The position numbers and the translations under genes are program-made. The notes under the pieces were generated by a model. It was not told the DNA's origin and ran no database searches. It was given only the letters and a program-made list of their open reading frames with translations. 64,000 nucleotides of DNA from Trichoplax sp. H2 (lineage: Eukaryota; Placozoa; Uniplacotomia; Trichoplacea). The stretch is taken from assembly GCA_003344405.1 (NCBI GenBank), contig NOWV01000010.1, positions 992,001 through 1,056,000 of the forward strand, read 5' to 3'. Position 1 is the first letter of the stretch. Every line of letters starts with the position of its first letter. Positions 39,501 to 54,500 of the stretch are shown here, one piece after another.

Positions 39501-42500
39501 CTATATTAATTAAAAGATTGGACTTTGATTGATACACGATAGAAGAAAATAGAGATAATTAATTAAAAAAGTCAGGCACTGGGTTGCCCGCTTGAGGCAA
39601 TTTACATCTACGTAGTTTACTGTATTTTCTTCTCTACGATATTCGTCTTTCATAAAATGGTTTTCACGATTGGAATAATCATATTTATTTTTACTAAAAT
39701 TATAAACCAAACAAGAAATATGACCGCTAATTGTTATTTATTTAGAATACCAATTATATAGCATCTTCGATTGGAGAGATTGTTCATATATTAGAAAAGA
39801 CAAATAATGACCACTATAAAGCGAAAAATTTATCTGAACAGAGCGGTTTAATTCCTATAGACTGCATCAAGGTTTTATCCACAAATAGTATTAGATAAAG
39901 ATTTTAATGATTGAATTTAATATCATTATCATAACCTCTACTACTAAATGACTAATTTCAGAAAATATTGGCCATTGAGAAAGCTAGCTTACAAAAAGGA
40001 GATTGGATAGAATTTTTTGATGCAGCTGATAAAAGCAATGCTGAAGTCCACATCCTTCAAGTGAGTGCTGTTAAATTGCAAGAAATTGATGTTGAAATCC
40101 AAGTAGACTTGCAAAAAAAAGAGAAGCGAACGATTCCTATTGACAGTCCTAATATCCATCCACTTGGATGGGCTCTCTCAACAAAATATGAAGTCACTTC
40201 ACCTACAGGTCTTTACTTTAATACCATATCAGCAGAATTTAGATTTCTGAAGGACTTGAGTTTTGTTCATTTAAGCTAAAGTATACTCTATCCTCTTATT
40301 AAACTAAACATGTCCCTTTATTTTCATTTGATATAGGTTATGTCTCCAAACTTACTAACGCTATTAGTGATGGTAAACTCTATTATAAGGGTCAACGAGT
40401 TGAAATAAAGTATTCCAGTAGTTGGTATAAAGGAACTGTGTTAAAGACGAGATATTGCGATACATTCAAGGTATGATAAATAAATGCAATATGATAGCTT
40501 GCAGAATTGATATACAAACTTGATAAACTGTTAGAGAATTTCAATCGAGATATAAGTTTGATCTACTAGTGGTGTAGTTGATTTATATATAGGATCTTTT
40601 CCATACCTTATTCACGTAAGGATTGAAAATGTGATATCTTTAATAGACGAGTTATGTGGATTCAGAATGGCATAGCGTAGCCAGAGTAAATTAATTACTA
40701 GCATGAACCACAAGAAGTTTTCTTTTAGTATTTCGTATTTGTGATGGAGGGTTCAATATCTCAGAGTATTGAGATTTAGTCGCCATTTACAATTATTACA
40801 CCAAAGGGTTTATAAAAGTTATGCTTTATTGTAGGTTAGAAATGTGAAGTACAGTGAGGTAGTTACGGTAGATCAGCGTGCGAGCTATCGTGAGTAACGA
40901 GTAGAAGTATTAGACTGTAAGAGACAAACTAGAAGACTAACTGAGAGGCTAACGATTTCTGAGGTAGAAATCGCCGGTATTTATAGTTTTAAAGATAGAG
41001 CATATGCAGAGAATAGGATTGTGGAATTAGATACAACATATACCATAACAGGTTACAAAATAGCAGATGATTGTAGAAAAAAGCGAGTACCGTAATAACT
41101 AAATACAGTAGTCTATATATGATTGTAGAGTAAGCGGACTGTAGATCTGTCTAAATATTAGAGCAATACAACATGTCTATATTTAAGAGTAGAATATAGT
41201 TACAGTATATTCTAAATACACTACAATATTAATTGCTCCGGCATATTAACATGCAGTATAAAGGCTATTTATGCATAGAAGCACTAAACCCTAAAATCTT
41301 TCTCAGGTAAATCGATGCATTCAGAACACTATAAGGCAATCAAAATAAATCAATAGCGCGGATTATTAGAAGATTTGTTCTAGTACTCTCTACTGATAGA
41401 TACAGTTTACTAAGAAACAGTATAAAACCTTTTGCAATATACAGCGATTAAATACTTTAGTCTTTTCAGACAATTCCATGTGTTTAATCTTTAACTGTAT
41501 TATGTAGCTAAGGTAAATTAATAGACAGACCATGCATGATTTTCTTCTAGTAGGCTATGCTAATAATTACAGTAAGCTAACATATAAAGCTATTGTATAG
41601 AATGATTATGTATTTATTGTATATGAGCACAGCTTTATTGATTTAGTTAAGCATCAAAGTACTTTCCAACTCCTTGCTGTATCGAGAATACACATCTTAT
41701 ACTGTATATGCTATTCTAAGTACATATTAATCTACATAATACTATGTTAGGCTACAGTGCTGCATCATAATATGAAAGTAGCACTTCGTCTTAATTATGT
41801 ATAAATTGTATGTATGTATAGATATACGTCTAATTAGTTATACCATGGCTATACAATTACACATTAATTACATATACTCGTACGTAAATCTTAATAGCGT
41901 TTTTCACTACAATATTAAAGTTATTTTTCAGACAAATGCATCAGTAATAATATACAGCTGTCAAAGAAGATTATCATGCAAAAATTGTATCTATGGATTT
42001 GTAACTGTAAATGTTGTCAACAATAATAAATGCTATTAAATTGGCGCATATAAAATACGAAAATACACGTATGCTGTTATAAGTAAATGATTAAAATTCT
42101 TTCATTCGTTGCTGAAATCATTTTTTATCAGATTCATTACGATGGCTGGCAAGATTCCTATGATGAGACGATAAGTCGAGAAGTATTAAGGGGTAGAGAT
42201 AAGACAGCAATTTCACCCGATACTTCTATTAAAGTTGGCGATAAGGTGGAGGCTAAGTGGCATTCTACTTGGTATAAAGCAACAATTTTGCAGTGTTTCG
42301 AGAAAGAACAGGCAGCCTTCGTTAGATATGATGGTTATAGCTCCAGCTGGGATACTTGGTTCTCCGGTGATAGTCTTAAACCGTTAAAATCAAAGGATGA
42401 TAGCGAAGGTAATAAAACTATAGACAATGCTTATCAGAATTTTGATAATGTAATTGCATCCTATCCTTCGTCCCATTATATATTACTGATACATAATGTA

Positions 42501-45500
42501 AATGACTATTGAATAATATCAGAGCGTAAAGGAAAACCATTAAATCTTATTGAATGTATACAAGCTGAAAATGGACGTCCAGCTCCGTGCTATGCCTTTA
42601 ATGAGGTTTGCATTTGCTTTCATTATTTCATATATTGGAACTTTATATATTTTGATACTTTATATATGTGTTATACTAGATGAAAATGTAAGTATATAGC
42701 TATTATTGATTCTCGTTTCTGCTTTTAAATAGGAGCAAATAAGAATTAATCCAAAAAACTATCAATCTTGTCGTAGTATTCAAGGAAATTACTCAGGTTT
42801 GAAAGAAGATAATCGTATCCTAATATTCTACAACTAAGGTTACTTAATTTAGCGCTAATTTTTTATATCTATTAGCTGTACTACTAATAATGCTATCTCA
42901 GACACTGACCTAAACTATGATTATATGCCTACAATATATCAACTTAGAAAACTTTGTATATCATCTTTTTGCTTCATATGACGGATATTCTGCTTAGACG
43001 ACAATATTAGCCCTTAATATAAAGATGATACAATAACGCCCGTGTTTAAAGAATATTCAGGGTGACAGAAATATTTTACTTCTGACTTTCAACGTAATGA
43101 GCAGAACATCGATTACTTTTTATCGTTATCAGTAGATCGAGTTGTAATACTAATCTAGTTCGAGCCCTCCAAGTAATTGCACTGTAGCAGTTAATTTACA
43201 TTATTAAGAGTAGATTAAGTTTCAATCAGATAGCTTAAGTCCTTTGAATAGTAAAATATTTTGCAACAGCTGTACTTTAGATTGTTATGAAAGCTCTCAG
43301 AGTATTTACTCGTATATTGTAATTTCGTAGCGCCTACTATTCGTTGGTAGAATAGATCGAGTTCAAACTATCCAAGTGATTTGCTTTGCATACACACAAT
43401 TAAATTAGATATCTAATAGTTACTGTAAGTTCTCCGAGTACAAATTATATTGCCATAGAAATTGCTTTATATTATTACGTTTACATGAATTTTTCAAGAA
43501 ATAAAAGTCTTATGCAATTATTATTAACTGTTAGTGATCGAGAGACTGTCAGAAAGAAACTTAGCTATCGTTCTGAAAGAGATACTGGATGCTAGACGGT
43601 GGCAATATCCTATTATGATGTTAACATTACCAGAATTTACTGATTTAATCCAATTAAGCTGCCCTGTGCTGTCCCAGTTACAATATTGCCAAAGTTCAGT
43701 TGTTCACTGCTTATGCTATTCTCCAGGTAAATCGAAATAAATTTTTCTAGACAATTTTAAATCACATCTAGCCCTACACTACATATATTCTCATAATATC
43801 GCCCTACCCTAAATATTCTATGACAATTTAGCTAGTAAAAAATGCCGACCAATTTATCACAGGGTAGTACGTAATGGTTTACTTATTATGTATTCTTAAT
43901 TATATGCATTCTATGTAGGATTTCAACGTGGAATATCTCCGGCATTAGACCTGCATTTTCTTGCTAAGGAAGGTGATAAACTGGCTAAGAAAATTAATTT
44001 TTTAAATCCTAGCCAAGAAGATGCTCCTCTTCTGTGGTTTATAACGACCCTTTGCAAAACTTCTGCAATGGTATAAAAAATTACTTGATACAGTATTTGT
44101 GTTGTCTGAGCTAGAAATACTTAACCTTCAAATAGTAATTAAAAAATTTTTCTCATATTTATGGTAATTGCACATTCTTGTAAATTTTCAGGATTTAGTT
44201 GCCAGTACTGACGTTGCTGATGCGTTAGTAGGTACTAGCCTGGGACAAAACCCTGGTTTATCATTTCATCAAGTAAGGGCTGCACCTGTCTACACATTAT
44301 TACATTTATGTGTATACCAATAGCATCATTTACCTTTGGACCTGCAATTTAAAAATTTTTTAATCTTGTATCTATTCAGAAGTACTATTAACAAAGCTAT
44401 AGCGAATAAGTTTAAAAATTATATATTTTAATTTAGATCCAAAGGGCAATCAGGGAAACTATTGATATGATTAAAGCTCAAACCCAATTTAGCATGTATT
44501 GCTACAATTTATTAGATAGAGCTTCCCGGCTACGGAAGGAAATCAAAGACAGCATTATGGTAAACGAGACTTAAACATACAATTATAAGAGAAACGTCAC
44601 GTAGGACGAATAGAGTATAATGGCAATACTTTCAAGTTATATGATAATTTAGCCACCATTAAGGAACGAAAAATCAATAATAGTTTTAGCCTTTACGTGT
44701 GGCTATTAAATTTCACACACTCATAAAGATTTGATCTATTTATAATTTTAACTTAATGTATAGGAAATAGCGGAATATTCACCACGAACTGCAGATAAAT
44801 CTCATAGCCTTTTAAACAAGTATGATACTGGATATGGGCGCATTTTTGCATGTAACATTCACCATCAAGCAACTTTAAGCAGCAATTTACAATTAGAACA
44901 TTTCCCTATGTCACAGTGTACTTCTATGCCGACTTTGACTTATATTAACTTTTCTGATAATTGTATTACTCATCTACCAGCAGAATTCTTTCAGACATTT
45001 ACTCAACTTCTGTCCTTGAACTTGAACGGAAATTTACTCTCTTGTTTACCTAAAGGGATTAGTAAATTGAAAAAATTAAAATATTTGAATTTATCCAACA
45101 ATAAATTGACCGATTTGCCCGACGATTTCAAAGATTGCAGTCGAAATTTGCAGGAGTTAAATCTTGCCAGCAATTACTTAACATCTTTACCTAATTATAT
45201 TGGCAGCTTTATAAGCCTATTGGAGCTTGATCTTAGCTATAATCTCATTTCATCTTTACCCACCTCTCTATGCCGATTAACATCGTTAATAACCTTAAAT
45301 TTAGCAGGTCATCAACTCAAAGTACTACCATCGGGCTTAGATCAGTTATCATTATTGAAAAATTTAAATTTAAGTGGCATGCCAGTCATGGAGATTACTG
45401 AAGCATCGGTTTTACATCGAAATAACATGAGGGTTACATTAACCAAAGGTCAACCGAATCGACCTGTTAACGGATATGATAACGATGTAAGTAAATACAA

Positions 45501-48500
45501 TATTCAAACGAATCTAATATAAAATTTTGGGCACTGTTACAATACAAGATATCATACAAGTGTCGCTCGTATATGGTATCTCAAGGAGTATTAACCATTA
45601 TTAACTTATTAACAGGATTATTTAGATCTCTTTCAAGCTTGTGATGAAGATGGCAATCATGTTCTGGATTATCTAGAGTTAAATAAGCTGAATAACCTGC
45701 TATTTACTAAAATTGTCCGTTTGAACGAAATGTTTGATGAGAATAATGACAATCAGCAAAATGCATGGCCAATATTGGGACTTAAGAATCTGGAGAATTT
45801 AACGCTAGATTACTTGCCTATAAGATCAATCCCTGAAGATTTTGGAAACTGTTTAACCAATTTGAAAACATTAAGTTTACGCCATTGCTTACTATTGGAA
45901 TCGTTACCAGCATCATTAGGGGGATTGCATCTAACAAAGCTAGAAATTGTTGGTACAGAAAAAATGAGAACTCCGCCACCTGAAATCACAGCTAGAGGAT
46001 TAAATTCAGTGATGGCCTACTTAAAGCGCTTATCATATGGATCATCAGAATGTAAGCGTACCAAACTTATGATGGTAGGACTTGGAGGAGCTGGCAAAAC
46101 TAGGTATAAAGGCGTATACATCTTAAATAGTTTTATAGTAATCTTAACTGAATTTATAACATCTACTATGGCCGCGAAATTACGTTACTGATACTGTATA
46201 TTTGTTCTATTCTTGCTATCATTTGTCCGGTGTATATATATACTTGTCTAATGTCTATCTTAATTCATTAATATTATTACATAAATACCTGATAAATTTA
46301 TGCCAGTAATTAGTTCTTGCCTCTTAAGGCAGTTATTAGTATAGTGTAAAATATGACAGAAATTTACCAATGACATTTTTTAATTAAAATTTTTTCCAGT
46401 CTGTCTCGGTCGTTAAGATCAGCTTCCTTTAGTGATAAAACAACTGGTGAAGAAGCCATTACTGATGGAATTGATATTGCCATTTGGACTGTTGAAACAC
46501 CTGATAAACAAAAAATTGAATATAGTTTATGGGATTTCGCAGGACAGACATTATATTATAATACACATCAGGTTAGAATAGAATTAATTTGAAATAGCTT
46601 ATCTTTATTAACTAATTAATATACAGTATTCTCTGATAACAGACATACTATACGTTGCAATGATAAAACTTAATGATAATATCTTAATATTATTTATTAT
46701 CCATATATAGTTTTTCTTATCCAATCGTGCAGTGTACCTGCTGGTTTGGAATACACGTCTTGGCTACGAGCATGCTGGTTTGGAATTTTGGCTTAGCTCT
46801 ATATCTTGTCATGCCCCAGAAGCTCCGATTTTTGTTGTTGGTACACATTGTGATAAAGTAAGTACGGAAGAAAATGAAAACTAAAATAGACCAGAAGTTA
46901 AACTATCAAAATTTTATTAGTATTAATTGTAAAGTAAGCTTTAGTTCTGAACAATTAACAAGGTTGAAAAAAGTGAAATACCAAAAGGTCGCCTCCAAAA
47001 GTTTTATCCGCAGATCCAAGGCTTTTTTACAGTTAGCTCAGCAACTGGCCAAGTTAGTATTGTAGATTAGCAGTGCCCTAATGAATTCATTATAGGAACA
47101 AAATCTTTGACTTTTACTAAATCGCCTTCTTTAGACCTTCCTAAAAACTTTGTCATAGAGCGATACCACGATAGAGTCAATTAGTAAACTGGAAGGCATA
47201 AATAGTCTCTAATTATATAATTAAATTTCCAGTTTATCTTCATCGTAAATGATATCATTTTTCAATTTACGGAGCAAGTTTTGCATCATCTGGTCTTGTA
47301 AGTCCAATTATTTTGATACCTTTAGGGCATCCAAAAACTTTATGGCGATTTAATCGCTGTTACGTTGAAGCAAAAGTACATGGGTGAAAAAATTCCAAAC
47401 ATTTGGTTGGAGTATGAGAACTCTATTATAAGGTGAAATAGTTTGGAAGTCCTGTAAATTAAATTCATTATGAGATGTAAATATAGAAATTACTTAAAAT
47501 AATTTTCCAGTAAGAGGTTTACTATCAGGCTTAATCTTTGATATTTGCCTATTCTAGATAAGCTTTAGATGGTACATGACTTTACATTTATAAAAATGAA
47601 AATATTAATATATATTAAATCGTTAAATAAATTAATAGCTGCCGTAATAGGAGTAGTGTCCTATCGTGGAAGGAGATAACAGAAATTGCTTGCAACCATG
47701 GAATTTTCCAAGATGATGAAGTAATTTCTATATGATAATTAATTGGATTCTCATGTATGTGTTTGAAACTGAAATTTATAGAGATAGTAAAACAACAAAT
47801 CTCCTTCTCGGTTGCCCTCTTTAGCATCTTAAGTAGTTCAGTGACATCCCATTTTAATTACCGTAAAGTAAGTGTAGAAACAGCTTTGCAGCATCGCTTA
47901 TACATGAACCAACGCCAATTTGATTAGGTATACAAATAAATAGCATACGTATTATGAAAATAAACCTCATGTTTAATCATAGGAGAGAGCATGTGAAAAC
48001 ACGAGCAGTTTAATGGAGTCCGTTGTGTAACTCGGAATGCTAACAATTGCTCATCATCAACTACAGTAATCGCATATTTCCATTGCATTAACTATATAGA
48101 CATAAAATTAGACTAAAATATGCGCAGATAATATTAGAAAAATTACCATTACCTAAATGCGATCGATACTAATCAACTACTTCTATATATTATTAACTAT
48201 CACTTCTTAATTAAAATTATTACGATACGTTATTAGATTCGCGAAGCTGTCAAGTTACTAACAGATCTTGGATCAATCCAACATTTCGATACGGAAATGT
48301 TAAGAGAGGTAGTTGTAATCAATCCTCAGTGGATTGTAGATGTTATGGCTTGCGTTGTATCGGTCCACGATAGCCCTATAAAGGTAATTATGTAAGGGAA
48401 ATCAACCATTACCTTTTAAAATATTTAACTTGCAGTTATACCTATCGGCAACTTCTATCTAACAGTGAATGTTGTAACTGAATTCATGTTTGCATTGCTT

Positions 48501-51500
48501 CTTATTAATGATAAAAGACCGACTTCATATAATTCATTATTTTATAGAATGGTCGATTTCATCATAGTGACATGCAAAAGATTTGGTCAAAATATAATTC
48601 CAACTTACATAAATGGTTATTGGGCCTGACTGAACAATTCGATCTAAGCTTCTCACTACCTAATAAAAACACTAATTTAGTTCCATGCTTGTTAAACGAT
48701 GATGACGAAGAAGTAAGTATTTTATTTTTCAATACAAGTGCTTGAAAATTTTAATAATCGGATGCAAATTATAAGATTGAATCCAAACTTGTTCTATTTC
48801 ACGTTCTTCAAATTTTACTTCGTTATTAGACTGATGATTTAGATAAAGAAACCTTAGAAATGGACGGTATGAAGGAAACTAAAATGGTTTATACTTTTCA
48901 GTATCTGCCAGCAGGCTTATTTAATCGACTGCAGGTATGACCATGTTATAACGTTACTTTTCACATCCAGCTATAGTTAAAAGGATTTAGAATTTTGATG
49001 AACGAATCATAACATTAGGTCATAATACAAATTTTGTTACTTTGTAAATGTTAGGTTCGGCTATGTGAATTTACTGAAGACCAAACTATTAGCAAGCGAG
49101 GATCCAAATTAAAGAAGAATGGAAATTTTGCCGTCTTAAAACAATCAGAGTTAGTGATATAGCTAAAATTTCTTGTTTGACCTTTTTAGATATTAGATTA
49201 AACCTTTCATGGCTGTCATGTGAGAAATTAATTTTTTATATAGTCTTTTGAAACTCATATGGTCTCAAATAGCTAAAATTTCCCATTTAATTCTTTCTAG
49301 ACTTGAAATTAAGAGTTTTTTAGTTCTATTTAAATGTATTGATTAATTTATAAGTACTTAGCCTCAAGGTAAAACTTGCATTATCAAGATTTATCAGAAT
49401 TTCACGTTTAATCTTCTCTAGAAGCAGAGTTAAAAGTTTTGCTTACTTGAAAGCAATAGATTTATTTATATACAGTTCATTTAAGATAGTAAATATAATG
49501 TAAAAGGAAACAATCTATCAATTTACTGACATCTCCCAATCTATATGAATAACATTACTACCTTATCGATAATATCATGAATACCGAAATTAGGGCATTA
49601 AAATACGAGTATTGATTACAGTCGCACTCCGCTAACAGCCAGATTTACTGGAATTATTTAAGATTTCTTAGTAAATAAGAGTTTGATAATTAGCATTTAA
49701 TTATATCTGGAACATTCATACGCCTATAATCACAAATTGCCTTCCTTGCGACAACTGAAATTATATGTCCAAAATTAGAATTTCATTTTAATTTATTTGC
49801 ACACTTATCAGTTTGAAATTCACTCATAATCAGCTGTTTACGAGTTAATGACGAATTACCATGCGTTTGCTTACCTTCTTGTGTCATAAGAGATTACTCA
49901 CCTTTAATAACTGGAATTATTGATCAGAGAATGATTTAAGATTATAAAGTATACTTACTGATCTATTTATTTCATATAATGGCAATAGAAATAACTTAAT
50001 AGACCTTAACGTCAATGGTTTACGACCTGAAAATATGCTGTATCTAGTCAATGAGGTTTTGGAATCGTTAACTGCAGACGCTTTTCATGGCGTTCATTTT
50101 TACTATTTGGTACCTTGCCCTCACTGTTTACAAAATGTAAAGTTAACAAGTTTTATTTACTTTAGAGCTAGATTATAATTAAGTTTTGAAATGTTAAATA
50201 CTAATATGAGATCATGTTTTTGCATGATGGCGTAGGGATCTCGCGATCCATCCATGTTTTCTTCTAAGCGAATACGTAGGGCAAGAGAAGTCAAGGCGAT
50301 ATTTCTGCAATGTGATGCCAATTTCCATACAGTTTCCATTTCAGAGTTAGAAAGTATGGCATTATTTCTACTTAAAACTATGTTATAACTTAATCTTGTG
50401 ATCCTGATTACACAAATTTTGCAAGATGGAGATGCTTGAATGCATACTAAGATTATAAATACAATATATATACTATATTTGATACCAAAATCAAGGAATC
50501 TTACCACCAACATCCAGTGATGAATTCGACGTTCACTTACAAAATGCAATGCAAGGCTTGGATGCTTTAAGCGATAGTATTATGACAGACGTATACGTAA
50601 GTTACTGCGAAGATGATTTACCTGCAGAAGAAAATTCTAATGAAACATTACATGTCAAGAGACTGATGAAATCACTAGAGGGTGAAGGCTATAAATGGTA
50701 AACAGAATAGCGATTTTAATAATACTCTCCAGTAAAATGAAATATTAAGAGTTTCTACATAGAAAACAGATGTTGGCTAATGTCATTTAATATTTAAAAT
50801 TAATTTATGATTAAGCTATTCTCTAAGAATACGTTGCTTTTTATTGCTCCTGTGAACAAAGTGTTTCTAATAAAAATCTTACCTTTATTAACTCATGAGT
50901 TGTTAAAAATTATATCAATGTAGACGATGGAGATATGTGAAAATTGATATTGATATAAATTTTGATTTAATAGCGATGCTAGAGATTATCGAGAAAACTA
51001 TAGCCTAGAAAATATAGCTGTTGGAATGAAACAGTCACGAGTAAGTTCGTAGTCTATCCCTAGATAGCTTCTAGGTTACAACTTTCATGAAATAATTTCG
51101 AATGCATCTAACCCACTTACGCTATTTTAATGAGAGTCTAAATCCAAATATGTTTGATGTTGAAGAAATAATATCTATTTTAGGTCGATAATAGCTACTT
51201 TAATGTTAATAATAGTGCGCAAATTTTAGCCAAATATCCATGTGAATGTTTCTTTATTTAAACTGAAAATTCGAGGAGATAATAATCAATCAATCTGATT
51301 TCTAATCATTGCTCAATTTAGGCTATTATAATTATGTTGTCTGATAATTATGAACGTAATGAACAGTGCCGATCTGAATTCTCTCATGCTTATGAACTGT
51401 TAAAAAAACCAATCATTTTAGCGGTTATTGGTAAAACTAATAATTGGACAAAAACAAATCTTGGCTTTCTTGTATCTAGTATGGTAAGAAGTGAATATCA

Positions 51501-54500
51501 TAAGCCTAAAACTGTTTTCTTTGTTCATACATAGGCATTCTTTAAAAATTTTATATGTTATTTCACATAATGCTGTTACTAATATGATATATTTTATCTA
51601 CCAGTTATATATAGATTTTTCCAATATGCAATTATACAATGAGAAACTAGATGAAATTATTGATCAAGTAGAAAAAAAGACCCATAAGAAAGTGGTAAGC
51701 ATATAATCATTAGGTAATTTAAATAAACATATTAAATGGAAGGCTTTCATCACGAGTAATAACACCTACTAATTGGGTTTCATTATTGATTTTATACGTG
51801 AATATATATTATTGATTTCTTTCCTTTAGCAACATTTGCAGCAGACGGATTGCTTTATTAGTTACTGCTGGAAAAATTCAGCCAATGCTTGCGAATTAGG
51901 AATTCAGCAGGTGGATGGTGCAATTGGAAAAGGTTTGTGAACTATCCAGCTAATATAATGTAAATCTATATTGAACTCACACTTTCAACTAATAAATTGA
52001 ACGCGTCTAAGTTTTCAAAGTCTTTTGTAGCCGATATAGACGGGATTAACTTTAAATTATGTGTCTTGAACTGCTAATAGCTAAATTGTTTATATGAATT
52101 AATATAATTAATCTAATTTGCACATTTACTATAATTCTCATAATGGCAGTTGATCCTAGAGACTTGAAGGATCAACTGAAAGCAAAGGGAATAACTTGTT
52201 GGATGGACATAGAACAGCTAGGAAAGGTATTAGCACATCCATTACTCAGAAGAAATAAGTTTTTATAAAAACTTGCAGATGATTCATTATGAATTTTCTA
52301 TACTTTTTTTAAAAGATTAAATACTTGAAAGTTATCGTAATTGACTTGATCTACTTATATGCAAACTAACCAACGTTTAAATATTTGTGGTATTGGTATA
52401 ACTTTCTTCAGGCGGGTTTATTTGAAGAAATTTCCATTGGTCTACGGAAATCAAAATTGTTTGTAGCTTGTGTTTCCGATGAGGTAAAGCTAGCTTTGAC
52501 ATAATAGTTTATGTATGTTATATTATCGGTTGCAGATGGTTTTATAACATAATATTAATTTACTAGAACTTCTCTAATAACTTTGCTTTATAACAATAAT
52601 TTGCTCTATTAGATTAGGTATCATTTATTAAATTTCTTCGTTCGCTTTTAATAGTACGTGAAATCCAATAATTGCATAATGGAATTTCGGTTTGCTGTGA
52701 CTACATTACGACTACCAACCGTTTTAGCCATTATAGGAACAGGCATCAAATGGCAGTATTCAGAAGTACGAATAGGATGAGATTACTTTAATTTTTTATT
52801 ATAAGTTTATGTAAGGGTTTCAATTAAAAAACTTTAAAGTATAGCTAGCTGAAGAATAATTTTATTGTCGACGGGTATTTTATAGGTTGGAATGTTGGCA
52901 GCTAATTTGCCCATGGTAAGTGCCATATTCTTTTACAGTAATTAATTAAGTTAAATTAAATAAATGAATAAAAAATAATTATTAAATCCTTAAAATCTTT
53001 TTATATATACTTGTACAGTTCAATTTGCAAGGAAATGATTCAGAAATGTCGTCCGAAAAACTTCTATCATTCATAGTGGAGAAAATTTCTACTTTAATCA
53101 AGCCCGAAGACAATCTATTGGCAACAGCCCCTAATATTGGAAAGGAAAGGAAATTACAGGACCGATCAGCCCAATTTCAGGTAAATTTAATGGATAGTAA
53201 ATAACTACAGTGAAAGTTACATTGTTACGTAAAATCATTATTACTGCTGATAAAAATTTGCGACATGATACTACGAGACACAGTATATCGACATCTGATA
53301 CTCTGACACTGCTAGATACAGAAATAATTTTCAATTTTATCGCTATAAGAATATCAAGTGGTTGATTCTTAATATTATAATGTTTAAGAGATTAATCTGG
53401 CATGATTTAGATTATTGTATCAAATTCATAACTTACGCTAAGAGATATTGTTTTATTTATAAAATCTTGATTAAGTAATTGCTTTCTCTACGATTTAATT
53501 ACATATTATCGATGCAATATTCACTTATATTTTGTAAGGTAAAATGATATCATTGAGAAATATTGCGGTGAATTTAAGAAATTTTTATTCTTATAGGAAA
53601 TGCTTGAATTAGCACAGCGAAATTTAATTCGCCAAGTCAGCAGTGTAGCTAATAGAATATCGACATCGTACCCTCGGCTATTCCTCATCGATTGGGACGA
53701 TAAACATGACGTAATACACGTATATTGCGGATAACTTATTTGACTGAATTTTCATTTAACTATGAAATTAAAATACGGTTAACAAGCATTTTAAATCGCA
53801 TTAAATTCGAGATGTGTTGTTACTATTTAGTAATTGATACTAAAAATTGTGTATTAAACAATCAATAGATTTACAAACTGCTTTCAACTATCGTCTGTGT
53901 CAGTCTGATAGTCACAATTAATGAAGTAAAATTAAAATTTACTCCATCATGAAGACTATCAATATCGAAATAGGAATCTTTGCAACTGATCCAATTTTAT
54001 CAACTTAGGGATCAGCAAATTTGGAATCCTCTAGAGAGTATTACATAAAAGTATTATGTGAGCATGAAGAGGTAAATTGCTTTACAGATATTATTATGAT
54101 ATCTTATGTCGCATTTAGTGCAGATAACTGGATGATTTTCTAGTAGACAAAAGTATAAATAGATTAAAAGGCAAGCGTAAAATGAGTAAAGGTTACGCAT
54201 AGAATTGCTATATATTATTCATACGATTAATTGGATAATTTTTATTGCAGGGTTGGCATTGTCCAGAAAGTGGAGGCACATTTCCCATCCCAGGTGGTTC
54301 ATCACAAATGAAATTGTTGGTAAAAAATACAGCAAAACATTTACTTCGAGTTATGTCTATCATGAAGCACAACAATACAGGATTTAATTCGCTTAATCAA
54401 TCGAATGAAGATGAATTTTTTGATTATGTAGCATCGGTATGTTACAGAGTTTATATTATAAATGTTATAAATTCCAACTTTCAACAAAATCAATTTATAA

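Noticed and set aside
43535-44764. Splitting the Roco locus into two genes at the second LRR block
   Set aside because: The exons on both sides join without a stop and with matching phases, and no start context or promoter was seen, so one gene is simpler. RNA could still overturn this.
50157-50549. Minus-strand ORF of 130 codons
   Set aside because: It overlaps two Roco exons on the opposite strand, where the plus strand gives a conserved, phase-matched reading.
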